DNA of 64,000 nt from JBBKWX01 sp037969175 (GCA_037969175.1 JBBKWX010000105.1:4888-68887); one strand, 5' to 3'; positions 43,581 to 53,164 are shown, counted from the first letter of the stretch. Numbers and translations: made by a program. Notes: generated by a model not told the origin, from the letters alone.

Positions 43581-45515
43581 TTAGCGTCCGGGTTTGTAAT
43601 TAAATCCTATCATAGCCCATCTTCCCGGCAATTCAGCTCCTAGAATATCAGCATATACAATATCACCAACGTTTCTAATTTCACCACTTAGAAATATATC
43701 CGATTCAAGAATTCTCAGATCCATTCGTAAATTCCAGACGAAATAAGAAGATGTGATCTCTGAATTTATACTTTTGGCAAACTCTGCTGTCCGCTCTTTC
43801 CAAAGTCCATTGATACTTATATTAGCTACCGGTGTGTTCCAAAACATACTACCATGAACTAAATGTTTAGCATGAGAGTTTATATACTTTGCTACTTGCA
43901 AAACAGTATCTGTCTCGGTATTCAGAAAGGTATAGCCCAGATTAAGATCCAAATTCATTTGGGGTAGGAGTTCCTTTCTGAATATAAAATTGCTTTCAAT
44001 TCCAACAGTTTTTACTTCTGCTATATTTGAAGCATAGAAATAGTCGTTGTTCTCAACGATATTTACTGCGTCAGAAATAAATGCTCCTTTTGTGAGTATG
44101 TAATCGATCACATTTTCAGAATCCCTCATAAAACCGGTAATGCTAACTTTAGTATGCTTGCTCAAGTAATGATCTATTCCAAGATCTATCGTATTACTTT
44201 TTTCCGCTTTCAAATTTGGATTGCCAAGATTCCTTCCGCCGGATAATGGAAATGGGATCAAGGTAGAAATATATCTTTCGGTGTAATCTGCAGCACGAAT
44301 ACTTCTCCCAAAGGAGCTACGAATAATTGTCTTGTTTAAGCTATACGAAGCACTGATTTGTGGACTTATTTCGGTACCATAATTCTCATCATTATCCAAT
44401 CGTATACCAGCATTGATGGCTAGTTTCGTCATGGGTTTGTATGCTGATTGAAGAAATAAACCAACATGCATATCCTCATGATTCCCCCTATCATTGCTCA
44501 GTACCGTTCGGTATTCAGATTGTACACCGCCGCCCAATGTTATCTTTTCATTTAATCTGTAGTTATGATTACCCTGAATAGTTATTAATTGAGTTGTATG
44601 TTCGTTGGCCGGAGTAAAAGCGGGATTAAATAAATAATAATCTGTATTCCTTTTGTATGCTACATCAATATCCGTTGTTTTCGGACCAATATTCTTAAAC
44701 AACTTAATATGATTCCAAAAATTACCGGTCTCCTCTCTACTTTGATCAAAGGTGCTTCGTGTGTAAAAATATTTTGCATTAAAATTTCTTTGATCTAACC
44801 CACTTCTCAGCATTAAATGCCACCCTTTGGGAAGATCAAAACCAAGCGATCCGGATATCGTTTTCACATCAAAATCAGACCTCCCACCTGATTTTAATTG
44901 CTGCCCATCAGCTCTACTCGTTTGAACACCCAAGGAAGCAGTCATATGTCTCTTCTTAGCAAAAATTCCATTATCAGTAGTAAGTAAGCCATACTCTCCA
45001 TATCCGGCTTTCAATTGGATATCTTTTGTACTAGTCGGATCTTTTTGCATATAGGTTCTTGTGAGAATGTGAATCACACCTCCCACTGCATCTGCACCAA
45101 ATTGAATAGTAGCGGGGCCATGCAAAATTTCAATTCTGTCAATCTCTATCATACTGATCGGGATATTACTGTTGAAATGGCCTGTTAAAGGATCATTCAA
45201 TTTAACTCCATCGATAACTACAAGTACCTGACTGAATGTTGCACCCCGCATACTGATATCACCTTGTGTCCCAAACATTCCTCTGCTTTGCACTTCAATA
45301 CCCGGTATATATTTTAGTAATTCATCAATACTTGTAACAGGCAGGTTTTTAATTGCTTCTGCTTCTATTGTTTGGACATACCTCCCGGATTCAGCTGTCT
45401 TTTGTTGCATCCTGGTCGATATTACCTGTACCGTATCAATAGTAAAAATGTTATCCTGGGCCGAAACGCTGATACAAAAACAGATAACAATTGCCAATAA
45501 GAATGTATGTTTCAT
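43581..45515 (-). CDS. TonB-dependent receptor (BtuB-like)
   Basis: 644 aa with signal peptide (about 1-19). The plug domain follows: IDTVQVISTRM serves as TonB-box region, then LPVTSIDELLKYIPGIEVQSRG, DISMRGATFSQVLVVIDGVKLNDP, RIEILHGPATIQFGADAVGGVI. A 22-strand barrel of about 500 residues ends in MIGFNYKPGR. It is short and lacks the carboxypeptidase-like domain of SusC receptors, resembling BtuB/heme/siderophore receptors. No riboswitch or Fur-like site was found upstream; ligand unknown. Confidence 0.9.
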   Translation of the reverse strand: MKHTFLLAIVICFCISVSAQDNIFTIDTVQVISTRMQQKTAESGRYVQTIEAEAIKNLPVTSIDELLKYIPGIEVQSRGMFGTQGDISMRGATFSQVLVVIDGVKLNDPLTGHFNSNIPISMIEIDRIEILHGPATIQFGADAVGGVIHILTRTYMQKDPTSTKDIQLKAGYGEYGLLTTDNGIFAKKRHMTASLGVQTSRADGQQLKSGGRSDFDVKTISGSLGFDLPKGWHLMLRSGLDQRNFNAKYFYTRSTFDQSREETGNFWNHIKLFKNIGPKTTDIDVAYKRNTDYYLFNPAFTPANEHTTQLITIQGNHNYRLNEKITLGGGVQSEYRTVLSNDRGNHEDMHVGLFLQSAYKPMTKLAINAGIRLDNDENYGTEISPQISASYSLNKTIIRSSFGRSIRAADYTERYISTLIPFPLSGGRNLGNPNLKAEKSNTIDLGIDHYLSKHTKVSITGFMRDSENVIDYILTKGAFISDAVNIVENNDYFYASNIAEVKTVGIESNFIFRKELLPQMNLDLNLGYTFLNTETDTVLQVAKYINSHAKHLVHGSMFWNTPVANISINGLWKERTAEFAKSINSEITSSYFVWNLRMDLRILESDIFLSGEIRNVGDIVYADILGAELPGRWAMIGFNYKPGR

Positions 45516-45533
45516 AAACTATAATTGAGATCG

Positions 45534-45541
45534 CAAAGTTA
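45534..45541 (-). promoter_or_regulatory. -7 box of the TonB receptor gene
   Basis: The complement reads TAACTTTG, an exact TAnnTTTG match, 18 nt before the ATG at 45515. No clear -33 element. Confidence 0.5.
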
Positions 45542-45682
45542 ATAATTCAGCAAGAGCTGCCTTATAAGAATATGACTTTGAGAAATCTCGATATAAATAA
45601 GAAACTCTACCTACTTTAGCAGCGTATAAACCCGGGTAAATTCTGGCATCCGATTTGCGTACAAAATTGAAAATCAAACAAC

Positions 45683-46489
45683 ATGAGAATATTAATTTCA
45701 ACTGCACTATTGCTTTCTTTAACTTTATTTTCTTGTAAAAAAGATAAAACTGAACCCTTTACGGATACAAGTGCGGCTGCTGATAACGCCTTAGCTGAAG
45801 CTACTTACAATGATGCTAAGACGATTGCGGATCAAGCTGCGATCTCCGGTAACGGTTCATCCGGTTTGTTGATCTCAAATTGTGCAACTGTAACGCATGA
45901 TACTACACAAAGCCCAAAAATCCTGACTGTTGATTTTGGGACCGCAAACTGTCTTTGCACAGACGGAAGATACAGAAGAGGAAAAGTGATCATATCCTAT
46001 ACCGGAACTTGGAGAGACTCATCCAGCACGGCCAGTATTGGATTTGACAATTACTTTGTGAATGATTACAAAGTAATGGGAACAAAAACCATTACAAATA
46101 ATGGTCATAATTCAATAGGAAATTTATGGTACAGTCTAACAGTGAATGGTAGTCTAACTGATCCTCAAGGCAGAACTATGACCTGGGCTTCGAATAGATC
46201 CAATGAATGGGTAACAGGAGAAAATACGCAAGGCGTTTTAGGTTGGTTAGATGATGTTTATCATATCAGAGGCACCGCATCAGGCACTAGCTTTTCAGGT
46301 AGCAGTTACACGGTAATTATAACTGATCCTTTAGTTGTTGCATTAAACTGCAGATGGATCAAACAAGGTAAATTTACCCTCCAAATTTCAAACTCACCTG
46401 CACTTTATGCTGATTATGGAACAGGCACTTGTGATAATCAAGGTACAGTTACCATAAATGGAAATGTTTATGTGGTCTATCTTAGATAA
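45683..46489 (+). CDS. Hypothetical lipoprotein
   Basis: 268 aa. Signal ends in the lipobox LFSC (Cys at about residue 18), followed by KKDK, typical of surface or periplasmic lipoproteins. The mature part is rich in Thr, Ser, Asn and Gly and looks all-beta (GSLTDPQGRTMTWASNRSNEW, GTASGTSFSGSSYTVII, GTCDNQGTVTINGNVYVVYLR). I recognise no family. Cysteines occur in ATVTH-type strands and CLCTDGRY. Terminated at 46510. Confidence 0.75.
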   Translation: MRILISTALLLSLTLFSCKKDKTEPFTDTSAAADNALAEATYNDAKTIADQAAISGNGSSGLLISNCATVTHDTTQSPKILTVDFGTANCLCTDGRYRRGKVIISYTGTWRDSSSTASIGFDNYFVNDYKVMGTKTITNNGHNSIGNLWYSLTVNGSLTDPQGRTMTWASNRSNEWVTGENTQGVLGWLDDVYHIRGTASGTSFSGSSYTVIITDPLVVALNCRWIKQGKFTLQISNSPALYADYGTGTCDNQGTVTINGNVYVVYLR

Positions 46490-46509
46490 GGTCATATTAT
46501 AAAATCATA

Positions 46510-46539
46510 AAATACCGGCATTACCCGGTATTTTTTTTT
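46510..46539 (+). terminator. Terminator after the lipoprotein gene
   Basis: 9-bp stem AAATACCGG / CCGGTATTT, 6-nt loop CATTAC, then a run of nine T residues. Confidence 0.92.
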
Positions 46540-46576
46540 ACCTTATAATTCTGAATTGTATCTATATTAGAACAGA

Positions 46577-47572
46577 ATGGAAAAACAAAGAGGAATAGGA
46601 AAAAACATTTTTATCCTGATGATAGTTGCGGGTGTTTTGCTTTTCTTATCCAAATTATATGCATGGATATTAACAGATTCCAATGCCATTTTATCTGATG
46701 CGCTTGAATCAATAATCAATATTGCTGCAGGTGGGTTTTCTTTTTATAGCTTCTACCTTTCAGCAAAACCAAAAGACAAGGATCATCCATATGGTCATGG
46801 AAAAATTGAATTTCTCTCTGCTTCTATTGAAGGGACATTGATCTTTATTGCCGGATTATCAATCATAGGAAAAGCAATTTTTGATCTCTATGCTGTGAAC
46901 GAAATTCAAAATTTACAGATCGGAACTTTGATTATTTTGGGAACAGGGCTTATTAATGGCCTTATTGGGAAAATGGCACAGAAGCATGCACTCAAGATAA
47001 ATTCTACCACTTTGCATGCAAGTGGAAAACATTTGTGGAGTGACGCACTATCTACTTTTGCACTCAGCTTAGGTTTAGTGGCAGTTTATATAAGTGGATT
47101 ATTTTGGATAGATAATCTGTTGGCAATAGCTGCCGGCTTATTTATTCTCTATTCGGGTTATAAGATCATTCGATCATCAGTTGCCGGAATAATGGATGAA
47201 ACTGATGACAAATTACTTGAAGAAATGATCAGTAAGCTTGAGCAGAAAAGAGATCCGCATTGGATCGATATTCATAATCTAAGGGTAATAAAATATGGTT
47301 CTAAACTCCATATTGACGCACACATCACATTACCCTGGTATATGGATGTAGCAACTTCTCATGAAGAAGTAAAAAAAGTAGAAGACTTAATCAATATCAA
47401 TTTTGGAGAAAGAGCGGAATTTTTTTTCCATACAGACCCGTGCCTGCCAACATCCTGCGCTATCTGCAGCATAACTAATTGCAAAGTCAGACAGCACAAT
47501 TTTACAGGAACTTTAAAATGGACGACGGAAAATGTATTGATTAATTCAAGACATGGAAAAGAAGTTCAGTAA
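46577..47572 (+). CDS. Cation diffusion facilitator metal exporter
   Basis: 331 aa, six membrane helices. The metal site is visible as SDALESI in helix 2 and WSDALST in helix 5, and the loop HPYGHGKIEFLSA is typical of CDF/ZitB proteins. The cytoplasmic ferredoxin-like domain includes WIDIHNLRVIKYGSKLHIDAHITLP. A Cys-rich tail (FHTDPCLPTSCAICSITNC, about 287-305) adds four cysteines that could bind metal. It exports Zn2+ or another divalent ion; specificity unproven. Confidence 0.9.
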   Translation: MEKQRGIGKNIFILMIVAGVLLFLSKLYAWILTDSNAILSDALESIINIAAGGFSFYSFYLSAKPKDKDHPYGHGKIEFLSASIEGTLIFIAGLSIIGKAIFDLYAVNEIQNLQIGTLIILGTGLINGLIGKMAQKHALKINSTTLHASGKHLWSDALSTFALSLGLVAVYISGLFWIDNLLAIAAGLFILYSGYKIIRSSVAGIMDETDDKLLEEMISKLEQKRDPHWIDIHNLRVIKYGSKLHIDAHITLPWYMDVATSHEEVKKVEDLININFGERAEFFFHTDPCLPTSCAICSITNCKVRQHNFTGTLKWTTENVLINSRHGKEVQ

Positions 47573-47627
47573 TTTCTGAAACCTTAAACAAAAGTAAAAG
47601 TATAAGGTTTTGAAATATAAAAGCCTT

Positions 47628-48053
47628 ATGAAGATTAAAACCTTACTCGCTCTTTTTTTTGTACTCTTTGCAACAGTTGGTTTTTCGATCAATGTACCGG
47701 ATCCCGTGTATTCTAATTTCAAGTCCAAATTTCCGGACTCTGAAAATATTCGATGGACTAAAGAAGGAAAAACTGATTTTGAAGTAGAATTTATTTTCAA
47801 TGACAGGATCATGTCAGCGACTTTCAATTTGAATGGAGCCTGGATAGAAACTTCAACCATGATCTATAATGAAGAAGTGCCTGTTCCTTGTGTTCAAAGT
47901 TGGCAATCTGCTTTTCCAGAATGGGGTGTTTCAAGAGCCTGGGTAGTTCATCATGTATCCGGTGAAACCCGCATCGCATTGCAACTTTTCAAAGAAAAGA
48001 AAAAGATGAAATTGGTTATGGGTCCAAATGGCAACATTATTCCAATAATTTAA
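47628..48053 (+). CDS. Exported PepSY-like protein
   Basis: 141 aa from the ATG at 47628, where the signal peptide begins (MKIKTLLALFFVLFATVGFS). The mature part has the repeated pattern NFKSKFPDSENIRWTKEGKTDFEVEFIFND ... ATFNLNGAWIETSTM, the PepSY-like/DUF2874 fold common in Bacteroidota periplasmic proteins (beta-lactamase-inhibitor-like). Function unknown. Confidence 0.75.
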   Translation: MKIKTLLALFFVLFATVGFSINVPDPVYSNFKSKFPDSENIRWTKEGKTDFEVEFIFNDRIMSATFNLNGAWIETSTMIYNEEVPVPCVQSWQSAFPEWGVSRAWVVHHVSGETRIALQLFKEKKKMKLVMGPNGNIIPII

Positions 48054-48117
48054 ACTCTGATATCAAGGCCCTTACAAAATTAGTACGATCTTATTCTCAT
48101 TTTTCTGTTTCAATTAT

Positions 48118-48125
48118 TACTTTTG
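48118..48125 (+). promoter_or_regulatory. -7 box of the riboswitch-btuB transcript
   Basis: TACTTTTG, exact TAnnTTTG, ending 5 nt before the aptamer starts; the predicted transcription start coincides with the first aptamer base pairs. Confidence 0.55.
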
Positions 48126-48130
48126 TCCCG

Positions 48131-48297
48131 CTTTGGTTCTGTATTCGATTTTTGTCGAAAAGGATTAAAAGGGAATCCTGTGTAAATCAGGAACAGTTCC
48201 CGCTGCTGTAAGTTCATATTTATTTTTGCTATCATGCCACTGTTTTTCATAAACGGGAAGGCTGCAAAAAGAGGACGAGTCAGAAGACCTGCCAAAG
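48131..48297 (+). ncRNA. Cobalamin riboswitch
   Basis: The conserved blocks of the adenosylcobalamin aptamer are present in order: AAAAGGGAATCCTG, then AACAGTTCCCGCTGCTGTAA near 48192, TGCCACTG, GGGAAGGC near 48255, and the B12 box AGTCAGAAGACCTGCC at 48278-48293. It lies 108 nt upstream of a TonB receptor start. Effector-bound RNA should reduce expression of the receptor. No classic terminator is visible between aptamer and ATG, so translation control is likely. Confidence 0.95.
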
Positions 48298-48404
48298 ATA
48301 TAATTCTGATGCTTTCGGGTAAAAAGCCAGGGATCTTTGGAATATATACCCAACGCTTCCTTTTCTTTTTAGCCTTTGCATTTTTTATTCATAAAAATAA
48401 AAAA

Positions 48405-50600
48405 ATGAAAAAGGTCAAACTTACTATTTCTTGTTTATCACAACTGTTATTACTTTTGTGCATTATCTCTCCATTACAGGAGTTGTCTGCTCAGGATATC
48501 CCGGATCAGAATTTAAAGGAAGTTATCATTTCAGCTACCCGTCAGGAACAAATTCCTGATAGCATTGGAAGAAGCATAATCCTGATTACAAAAAAACAGA
48601 TCGAAGAGAATCAATACAGAACACTGGGTGATGTTTTATCATCACAGAGTGGTATAAGTACCATCGGTTCCTATATGAATCCTGGGATGTCTAATAGTTT
48701 GTTCATGAGAGGAACCAACAGCAATCATACTGTTATTATGATTGATGGGGTCAGAATTACAGATCCTTCTTCTGTAAACAATGCCGGTGATCTTTCCGAG
48801 ATCACTTTGGCTGGAATAGAAAAAATTGAAATAGTAAAAGGTACATCAAGTAGTTTACATGGTTCTTCAGCCATCGGAGGAGTGATCAATCTTATTACAG
48901 ATCGTTCAAATAAGAAAGAAGGAATTAATACGGATGTACTCCTTCAAGCAATGGTTTTCGGAGAGTCGTCATCAGAAATAAACACAAATCTGGGACTGGG
49001 TTATAAATTTAAAAATGGGTTTTATGTTGATGGTCGATACAATCAAATCAAATCAAATGGAATTGATGCAACCGTTGATACAGTCAGTGATCCAAATGCT
49101 TATAAGAAAAGGGATCTGGATGATTATATGCATCGTGATATGATTGCCGGAGCCGGATTTTCAAGCAAAAAATTTAATGTAAATCTGAGAGTAAAAAAGA
49201 CATTGAGAGAAGTAGATCTTGATAAACGAGCTTACACAGATGATGATAATTATAAACTTGAGTTTGATAGAAATCTATTAACATATGGTTTGGCATACAA
49301 TGACAAGAAATGGAAGTTGAGTCTCAATGGCGGTTATACATCTATGAATAGAGAAGCAATAGATGACTCATCAAAAATAGATGAGCAAGGCAATTTTGAT
49401 CAAACATTTGTTAAGGACAATTATGATGGAACCAATATCCATCAAGAAATTCAAATTGATCATAAAAGATTATTTTGGAATGTAATTGCTGGTGGCACCT
49501 ATGATAAAGAAACCATGTCTGCAAGGAATTACATTTACGCTAATTCCCAATTTGGATTATATGAAGCTACATCAGATCTGGATAGTCTAAATCTTAATAC
49601 AAATTCGATCGCAGTATTTTCAAGATTGGAATTGGATGGGAAATTATTTTCAAGTGCTTTAGATGGCTTAGTATTAGCGATCGGAGGAAGATCTACCCAA
49701 CACAGCGAATTTGGAAATAACCTCACCTATGAAATAAATCCTTCCTACAAGCTCAATAAAGAAAGTATACTATTCATGAATATCGCATCCGGATATAACT
49801 CTCCTTCACTATATCAGTTATATGCTCCTGAGAACTATTATACATCCGCTATAACAAGAGGAAATCCTGATCTTGATCCGGAAACAAGTTTGAATTTTGA
49901 ATTTGGATTTAGAAAAGTAAATGATGGTAATAGAATCAATGTTTCTATTCACCGTACTGCTATAAAAAACACGATCGAATATGTGTATTTATGGGATAAA
50001 CTGACAAGTATTGAAAATCTGGGTAATGATTGGATGAGAGATGATTATCGAGGCGATGCGTATATAAATGCCGGAGAAACTGTTGTTCATGGTATTGATG
50101 TTTCTATTCAACATGAACTCAATAATAGATTAACAGCAGAAGTTGCACTAAGTCTTATTGAAGGGAATACTGAATATAAAGCATCCGATAATAATTCAGA
50201 TCATACCCAGGGGAACCATGTTCAGTTATTCTCAAACGGGTCATTTCTAACGCAGGATATTCAAATTCAAGGATTAACCCGAAGACCTTCAACCGGAAGA
50301 ATTAGTTTGAACTATACCTTTAGCAAAAGCTTAAATATGAGGATGGATGTTAAGATGGTTGGAAGTAGGAATGATATTTATTATGATTCAAATCTGGGAC
50401 CTTTTGGTGCCTTGTCTCAAACAGCAATTGCTACCTATACCTTGCTGGATCTGTCAGGGAGATATAAAATAAACGATCACATTTATGCAGGATTCAAATT
50501 AGGGAATTTAACTGATGAAAAATATTCCGAGATCAGAGGATTTAGTACTTTGGGCAGAACAATTAGCCTAAGTTTAAAATACGCTTTGGCAAAGAGTTGA
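48405..50600 (+). CDS. btuB: TonB-dependent cobalamin receptor BtuB-like
   Basis: 731 aa from the ATG at 48405. The frame is open upstream to 48234 but that part is the riboswitch, so the long start is wrong. Signal peptide about 1-29 (ending ELSAQ), TonB-box-like NLKEVIISATRQEQ, plug domain LGDVLSSQSGISTIG / MRGTNSNHTVIMIDGVRITDP / GSSAIGGVINLITD, and a C-terminal barrel ending SLSLKYALAKS. The cobalamin riboswitch in its leader makes vitamin B12 or another corrinoid the likely ligand. It touches the convergent lipoprotein gene (2-nt gap). Confidence 0.93.
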   Translation: MKKVKLTISCLSQLLLLLCIISPLQELSAQDIPDQNLKEVIISATRQEQIPDSIGRSIILITKKQIEENQYRTLGDVLSSQSGISTIGSYMNPGMSNSLFMRGTNSNHTVIMIDGVRITDPSSVNNAGDLSEITLAGIEKIEIVKGTSSSLHGSSAIGGVINLITDRSNKKEGINTDVLLQAMVFGESSSEINTNLGLGYKFKNGFYVDGRYNQIKSNGIDATVDTVSDPNAYKKRDLDDYMHRDMIAGAGFSSKKFNVNLRVKKTLREVDLDKRAYTDDDNYKLEFDRNLLTYGLAYNDKKWKLSLNGGYTSMNREAIDDSSKIDEQGNFDQTFVKDNYDGTNIHQEIQIDHKRLFWNVIAGGTYDKETMSARNYIYANSQFGLYEATSDLDSLNLNTNSIAVFSRLELDGKLFSSALDGLVLAIGGRSTQHSEFGNNLTYEINPSYKLNKESILFMNIASGYNSPSLYQLYAPENYYTSAITRGNPDLDPETSLNFEFGFRKVNDGNRINVSIHRTAIKNTIEYVYLWDKLTSIENLGNDWMRDDYRGDAYINAGETVVHGIDVSIQHELNNRLTAEVALSLIEGNTEYKASDNNSDHTQGNHVQLFSNGSFLTQDIQIQGLTRRPSTGRISLNYTFSKSLNMRMDVKMVGSRNDIYYDSNLGPFGALSQTAIATYTLLDLSGRYKINDHIYAGFKLGNLTDEKYSEIRGFSTLGRTISLSLKYALAKS

Positions 50601-50602
50601 TT

Positions 50603-51145
50603 TCAGGGAATAATGATTTCAGAACTAAATTCAACATTACTTTTATGCAATGCCCGATCATAAATGAAAAATTCAAAACGACTTGAAGGTGAAAATCCCA
50701 AGGTATTAATTTCTGTAGAAACGGTTCCTTTAATAGCTTTTATTCTTCCGCTAGATTCGATGAAAGGCATACGATATCTAAAACGAAGTGGTTCATAAAT
50801 CACTATTTGAATCGTATCTCCGGAAGGAGTTATTGAGTCTTTTTGAATTGGTAATAATTTGGGTATAAAAACTCCATTTACCTTTTCCTGGTAAGTCATC
50901 ACTAAATTATAATAGAATTCACCGGTGAACGGAGCAGCAGTTTCATTTTGTTTTAAACCAATATCTCCATCACCATCTGTAAAGCTAAATACTAATGTAA
51001 TTGTAGAATCCTTGCCGGAGACGTCCCTATTTACAACACTACTTTCATATGTAATTACGGGCTCGATCGGAAAATTTTCAGTCTTACGGCAACCTGAATT
51101 AATGATCGTAACGAAAGATAAAACGAAAATTATATATTTCTTCAT
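50603..51145 (-). CDS. Hypothetical lipoprotein
   Basis: 180 aa, lipobox NSGC at about residues 16-19 followed by RKTENFP. The mature part contains LVFSFTDGDGDIGLKQNE, a pattern seen in Ca-binding or Ig-like surface lipoproteins of Bacteroidota, and a beta-rich remainder. No family named. A TAATTTTA -7-like box lies in the gap upstream of its start. Confidence 0.75.
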   Translation of the reverse strand: MKKYIIFVLSFVTIINSGCRKTENFPIEPVITYESSVVNRDVSGKDSTITLVFSFTDGDGDIGLKQNETAAPFTGEFYYNLVMTYQEKVNGVFIPKLLPIQKDSITPSGDTIQIVIYEPLRFRYRMPFIESSGRIKAIKGTVSTEINTLGFSPSSRFEFFIYDRALHKSNVEFSSEIIIP

Positions 51146-51225
51146 TTAGATAATATCTGTCATAAAATTACTAAATTATTCTCTGAATATATTTTCAAAC
51201 AAACAAAATCGCAAAAACCAACAAA

Positions 51226-51741
51226 ATGGCACTCATACTCCCTGTAAAAGGAATACATCCACAATTTGGAAAAGATTGTTACATAGCTGATAACGCTACC
51301 ATCGTAGGAGATGTTGTCATGGGGGATGATTGCAGCATTTGGTTCAATGCTGTAGTTCGGGGAGATGTTAACTCAATCCGAATTGGAAATAAGGTTAATA
51401 TTCAGGATGGTGCAGTGATCCATTGCACATACCAAAAAGCTGCTACAACTATAGGTAACAACGTTTCTATTGGTCATAATGCACTGGTACATGGCTGTAC
51501 GCTAGAAGACAACGTATTAATAGGTATGGGAGCAATTGTGATGGATAATGTTGTGGTAGAAAAAAATTCTTTGATCGCAGCCGGTGCAGTTGTTCTTGAA
51601 AATACAAGAGTTGAATCCGGGTCAATATATGCCGGGGTTCCTGCTCGCAAAGTAAAACAAATGACTGAAGAACATTTTAAGACTTTGAACGAACGAATAT
51701 CTGATAATTATGTGATGTATGCAGGGTGGTTCAAAGAATAA
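51226..51741 (+). CDS. Gamma carbonic anhydrase family protein
   Basis: 171 aa left-handed beta-helix of hexapeptide repeats (YIADNATIVGDVVMGDDCSIWF...). The three zinc-ligand histidines of gamma-class carbonic anhydrases appear in AVIHCTYQ, SIGHNALVHGC. Members include true carbonic anhydrases and PaaY/CaiE-like acyltransferase-like proteins. 1-nt gap to the convergent murI. Confidence 0.88.
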   Translation: MALILPVKGIHPQFGKDCYIADNATIVGDVVMGDDCSIWFNAVVRGDVNSIRIGNKVNIQDGAVIHCTYQKAATTIGNNVSIGHNALVHGCTLEDNVLIGMGAIVMDNVVVEKNSLIAAGAVVLENTRVESGSIYAGVPARKVKQMTEEHFKTLNERISDNYVMYAGWFKE

Positions 51742-51742
51742 A

Positions 51743-52558
51743 TCAATCTTTCCAAAGATGAAAAGGTTCAAGTTTTATTCTTCCTTTAAAGAATATTCTT
51801 GAGCTTTTTTCGAATGAAGTTGTGAAATCGGAAATATAAAAATGATGCGGATTTCTTGTTTTTTTATTCAATAGTCCTGTCTCTTCAAGATCGTTCATGA
51901 CATATTTAGCAACTATTTCAGCTGAATCAATTATTGTCACTTTCCCCTTGTAATATTCCTCTATCTCTAATTTTATCAAAGGATAATGGGTACATGCCAG
52001 AATCAATGCCTCTACACCTTTTAGTTTCCTATTCACTAGATAAGAATTGATAACTGTTCTGCTGATCTTATTATTAAAAAACCCTTCCTCGACCATAGGA
52101 GCCAGCAATGGTGTTGCAAGACTACCCACATGGATACTTGCATCCATTTGGAGAAGTTTCATCGCATACACATCAGACTTTATTGTCCCTTTCGTTCCAA
52201 TTACCCCAACCTTTCCACCCGGAAAAGTCTTTGCTACTTCAGCTACCACAGGATCGATTACATTGATAACTTTTGCACGGGAGCCAACATGTTCCTTTAC
52301 GGCATTGAATGCATGTGAGGAGGCCGTATTACAAGCGATAACGATCATCTTAGCTCCTCTTTCTAGTAAAAAATCGCTGATCTTTATGGAATATGATCTT
52401 ATTGCTTCGGGGGATTTTTCACCGTATGGAAAATGTGCTGTGTCTCCAAAATATAGTAGACTCTCGTTAGGTAACTCAGCTTTTATTGCGTTAGCTACAG
52501 TCAGCCCACCTATTCCTGAATCAAAAATACCAATTGGCGATCGAGTGCTTGGCTTCAT
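51743..52558 (-). CDS. murI: Glutamate racemase
   Basis: Supplies D-glutamate for peptidoglycan. 271 aa with both catalytic-cysteine motifs: IVIACNTASSHAF and LILACTHYPLI, and the N-terminal GIFDSGIGGLTV. Transcribed after the bamA-ompH operon, separated from it by a terminator. Confidence 0.96.
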   Translation of the reverse strand: MKPSTRSPIGIFDSGIGGLTVANAIKAELPNESLLYFGDTAHFPYGEKSPEAIRSYSIKISDFLLERGAKMIVIACNTASSHAFNAVKEHVGSRAKVINVIDPVVAEVAKTFPGGKVGVIGTKGTIKSDVYAMKLLQMDASIHVGSLATPLLAPMVEEGFFNNKISRTVINSYLVNRKLKGVEALILACTHYPLIKLEIEEYYKGKVTIIDSAEIVAKYVMNDLEETGLLNKKTRNPHHFYISDFTTSFEKSSRIFFKGRIKLEPFHLWKD

Positions 52559-52567
52559 GAGGACAAT

Positions 52568-52603
52568 ATAAAAAAAAACATCCCGCGTTGGTATATCGCA
52601 GGA
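52568..52603 (-). terminator. Terminator of the bamA-ompH operon
   Basis: Minus-strand hairpin TCCTGCG / CGCGGGA (one G-T pair) with a 9-nt loop, followed by nine T residues. The T run ends about 10 nt before the murI start. Confidence 0.85.
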
Positions 52604-52624
52604 AGTTTTTGAAATTATTCCGTA

Positions 52625-53134
52625 TTATTTTAAACCCATTTTTTGTTTCACCAAACTCATGATGTTATCAGAATCTTGTGCGAACAAAACAGTTCCTGCG
52701 CTTGTGTCAAGTATGTATGAGTAACTTTTCTCTTTAGCAACATCTTTGATTGCTTTTTCAGCAGCGTCCAGAATTGGAGTGTATAATTCTTCTTTCTTTT
52801 TTTGAATACTTTGCTGTGCACTCTCCTGAAAATCCTGAATACGATTCTCCAGATCTCCTATCTCTTTTATTTTTGCATTACGCACAGCATCAGGGAATGT
52901 AGCTTCCTTAGCTTGAAAATCAGACATTTTGCCTTGATATTCTGCTGTCATCGCTTTAAGCTGAGCTTCAAGTGCCTGTCCATATTTTTGCAAAGATGAA
53001 TCAGCAGCTTTGGTACTCGGAAGCATGGATAACAATTCAGTTGAATTGATATGACCAAACTTTAGGTTTTGTGCTTGAGAAATACCACTGATCAACATTA
53101 ACATTGCAAAAGCAACAAGATGAATTCTTTTCAT
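52625..53134 (-). CDS. Periplasmic chaperone OmpH/Skp, copy 2
   Basis: 169 aa with signal peptide (about 1-21). NLKFGHINSTELLSMLPSTKAAD opens the mature protein; a long coiled coil (about 45-120) forms the Skp tentacles; the closing SYILDTSAGTVLFAQDSDNIM is typical of OmpH. It binds unfolded outer-membrane proteins for BamA. Second of two tandem ompH genes. Confidence 0.92.
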   Translation of the reverse strand: MKRIHLVAFAMLMLISGISQAQNLKFGHINSTELLSMLPSTKAADSSLQKYGQALEAQLKAMTAEYQGKMSDFQAKEATFPDAVRNAKIKEIGDLENRIQDFQESAQQSIQKKKEELYTPILDAAEKAIKDVAKEKSYSYILDTSAGTVLFAQDSDNIMSLVKQKMGLK

Positions 53135-53164
53135 GAAAAGTTTTTTTTAGTTTAATTAATAAAA

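Noticed and set aside
45519..45707. 62-codon minus-strand frame
   Set aside because: Overlaps the start of the lipoprotein gene and contains the TonB receptor promoter; no homology or coding character.
48234..48404. Longer N-terminus for btuB
   Set aside because: It is the cobalamin riboswitch and leader; the signal peptide starts at 48405.
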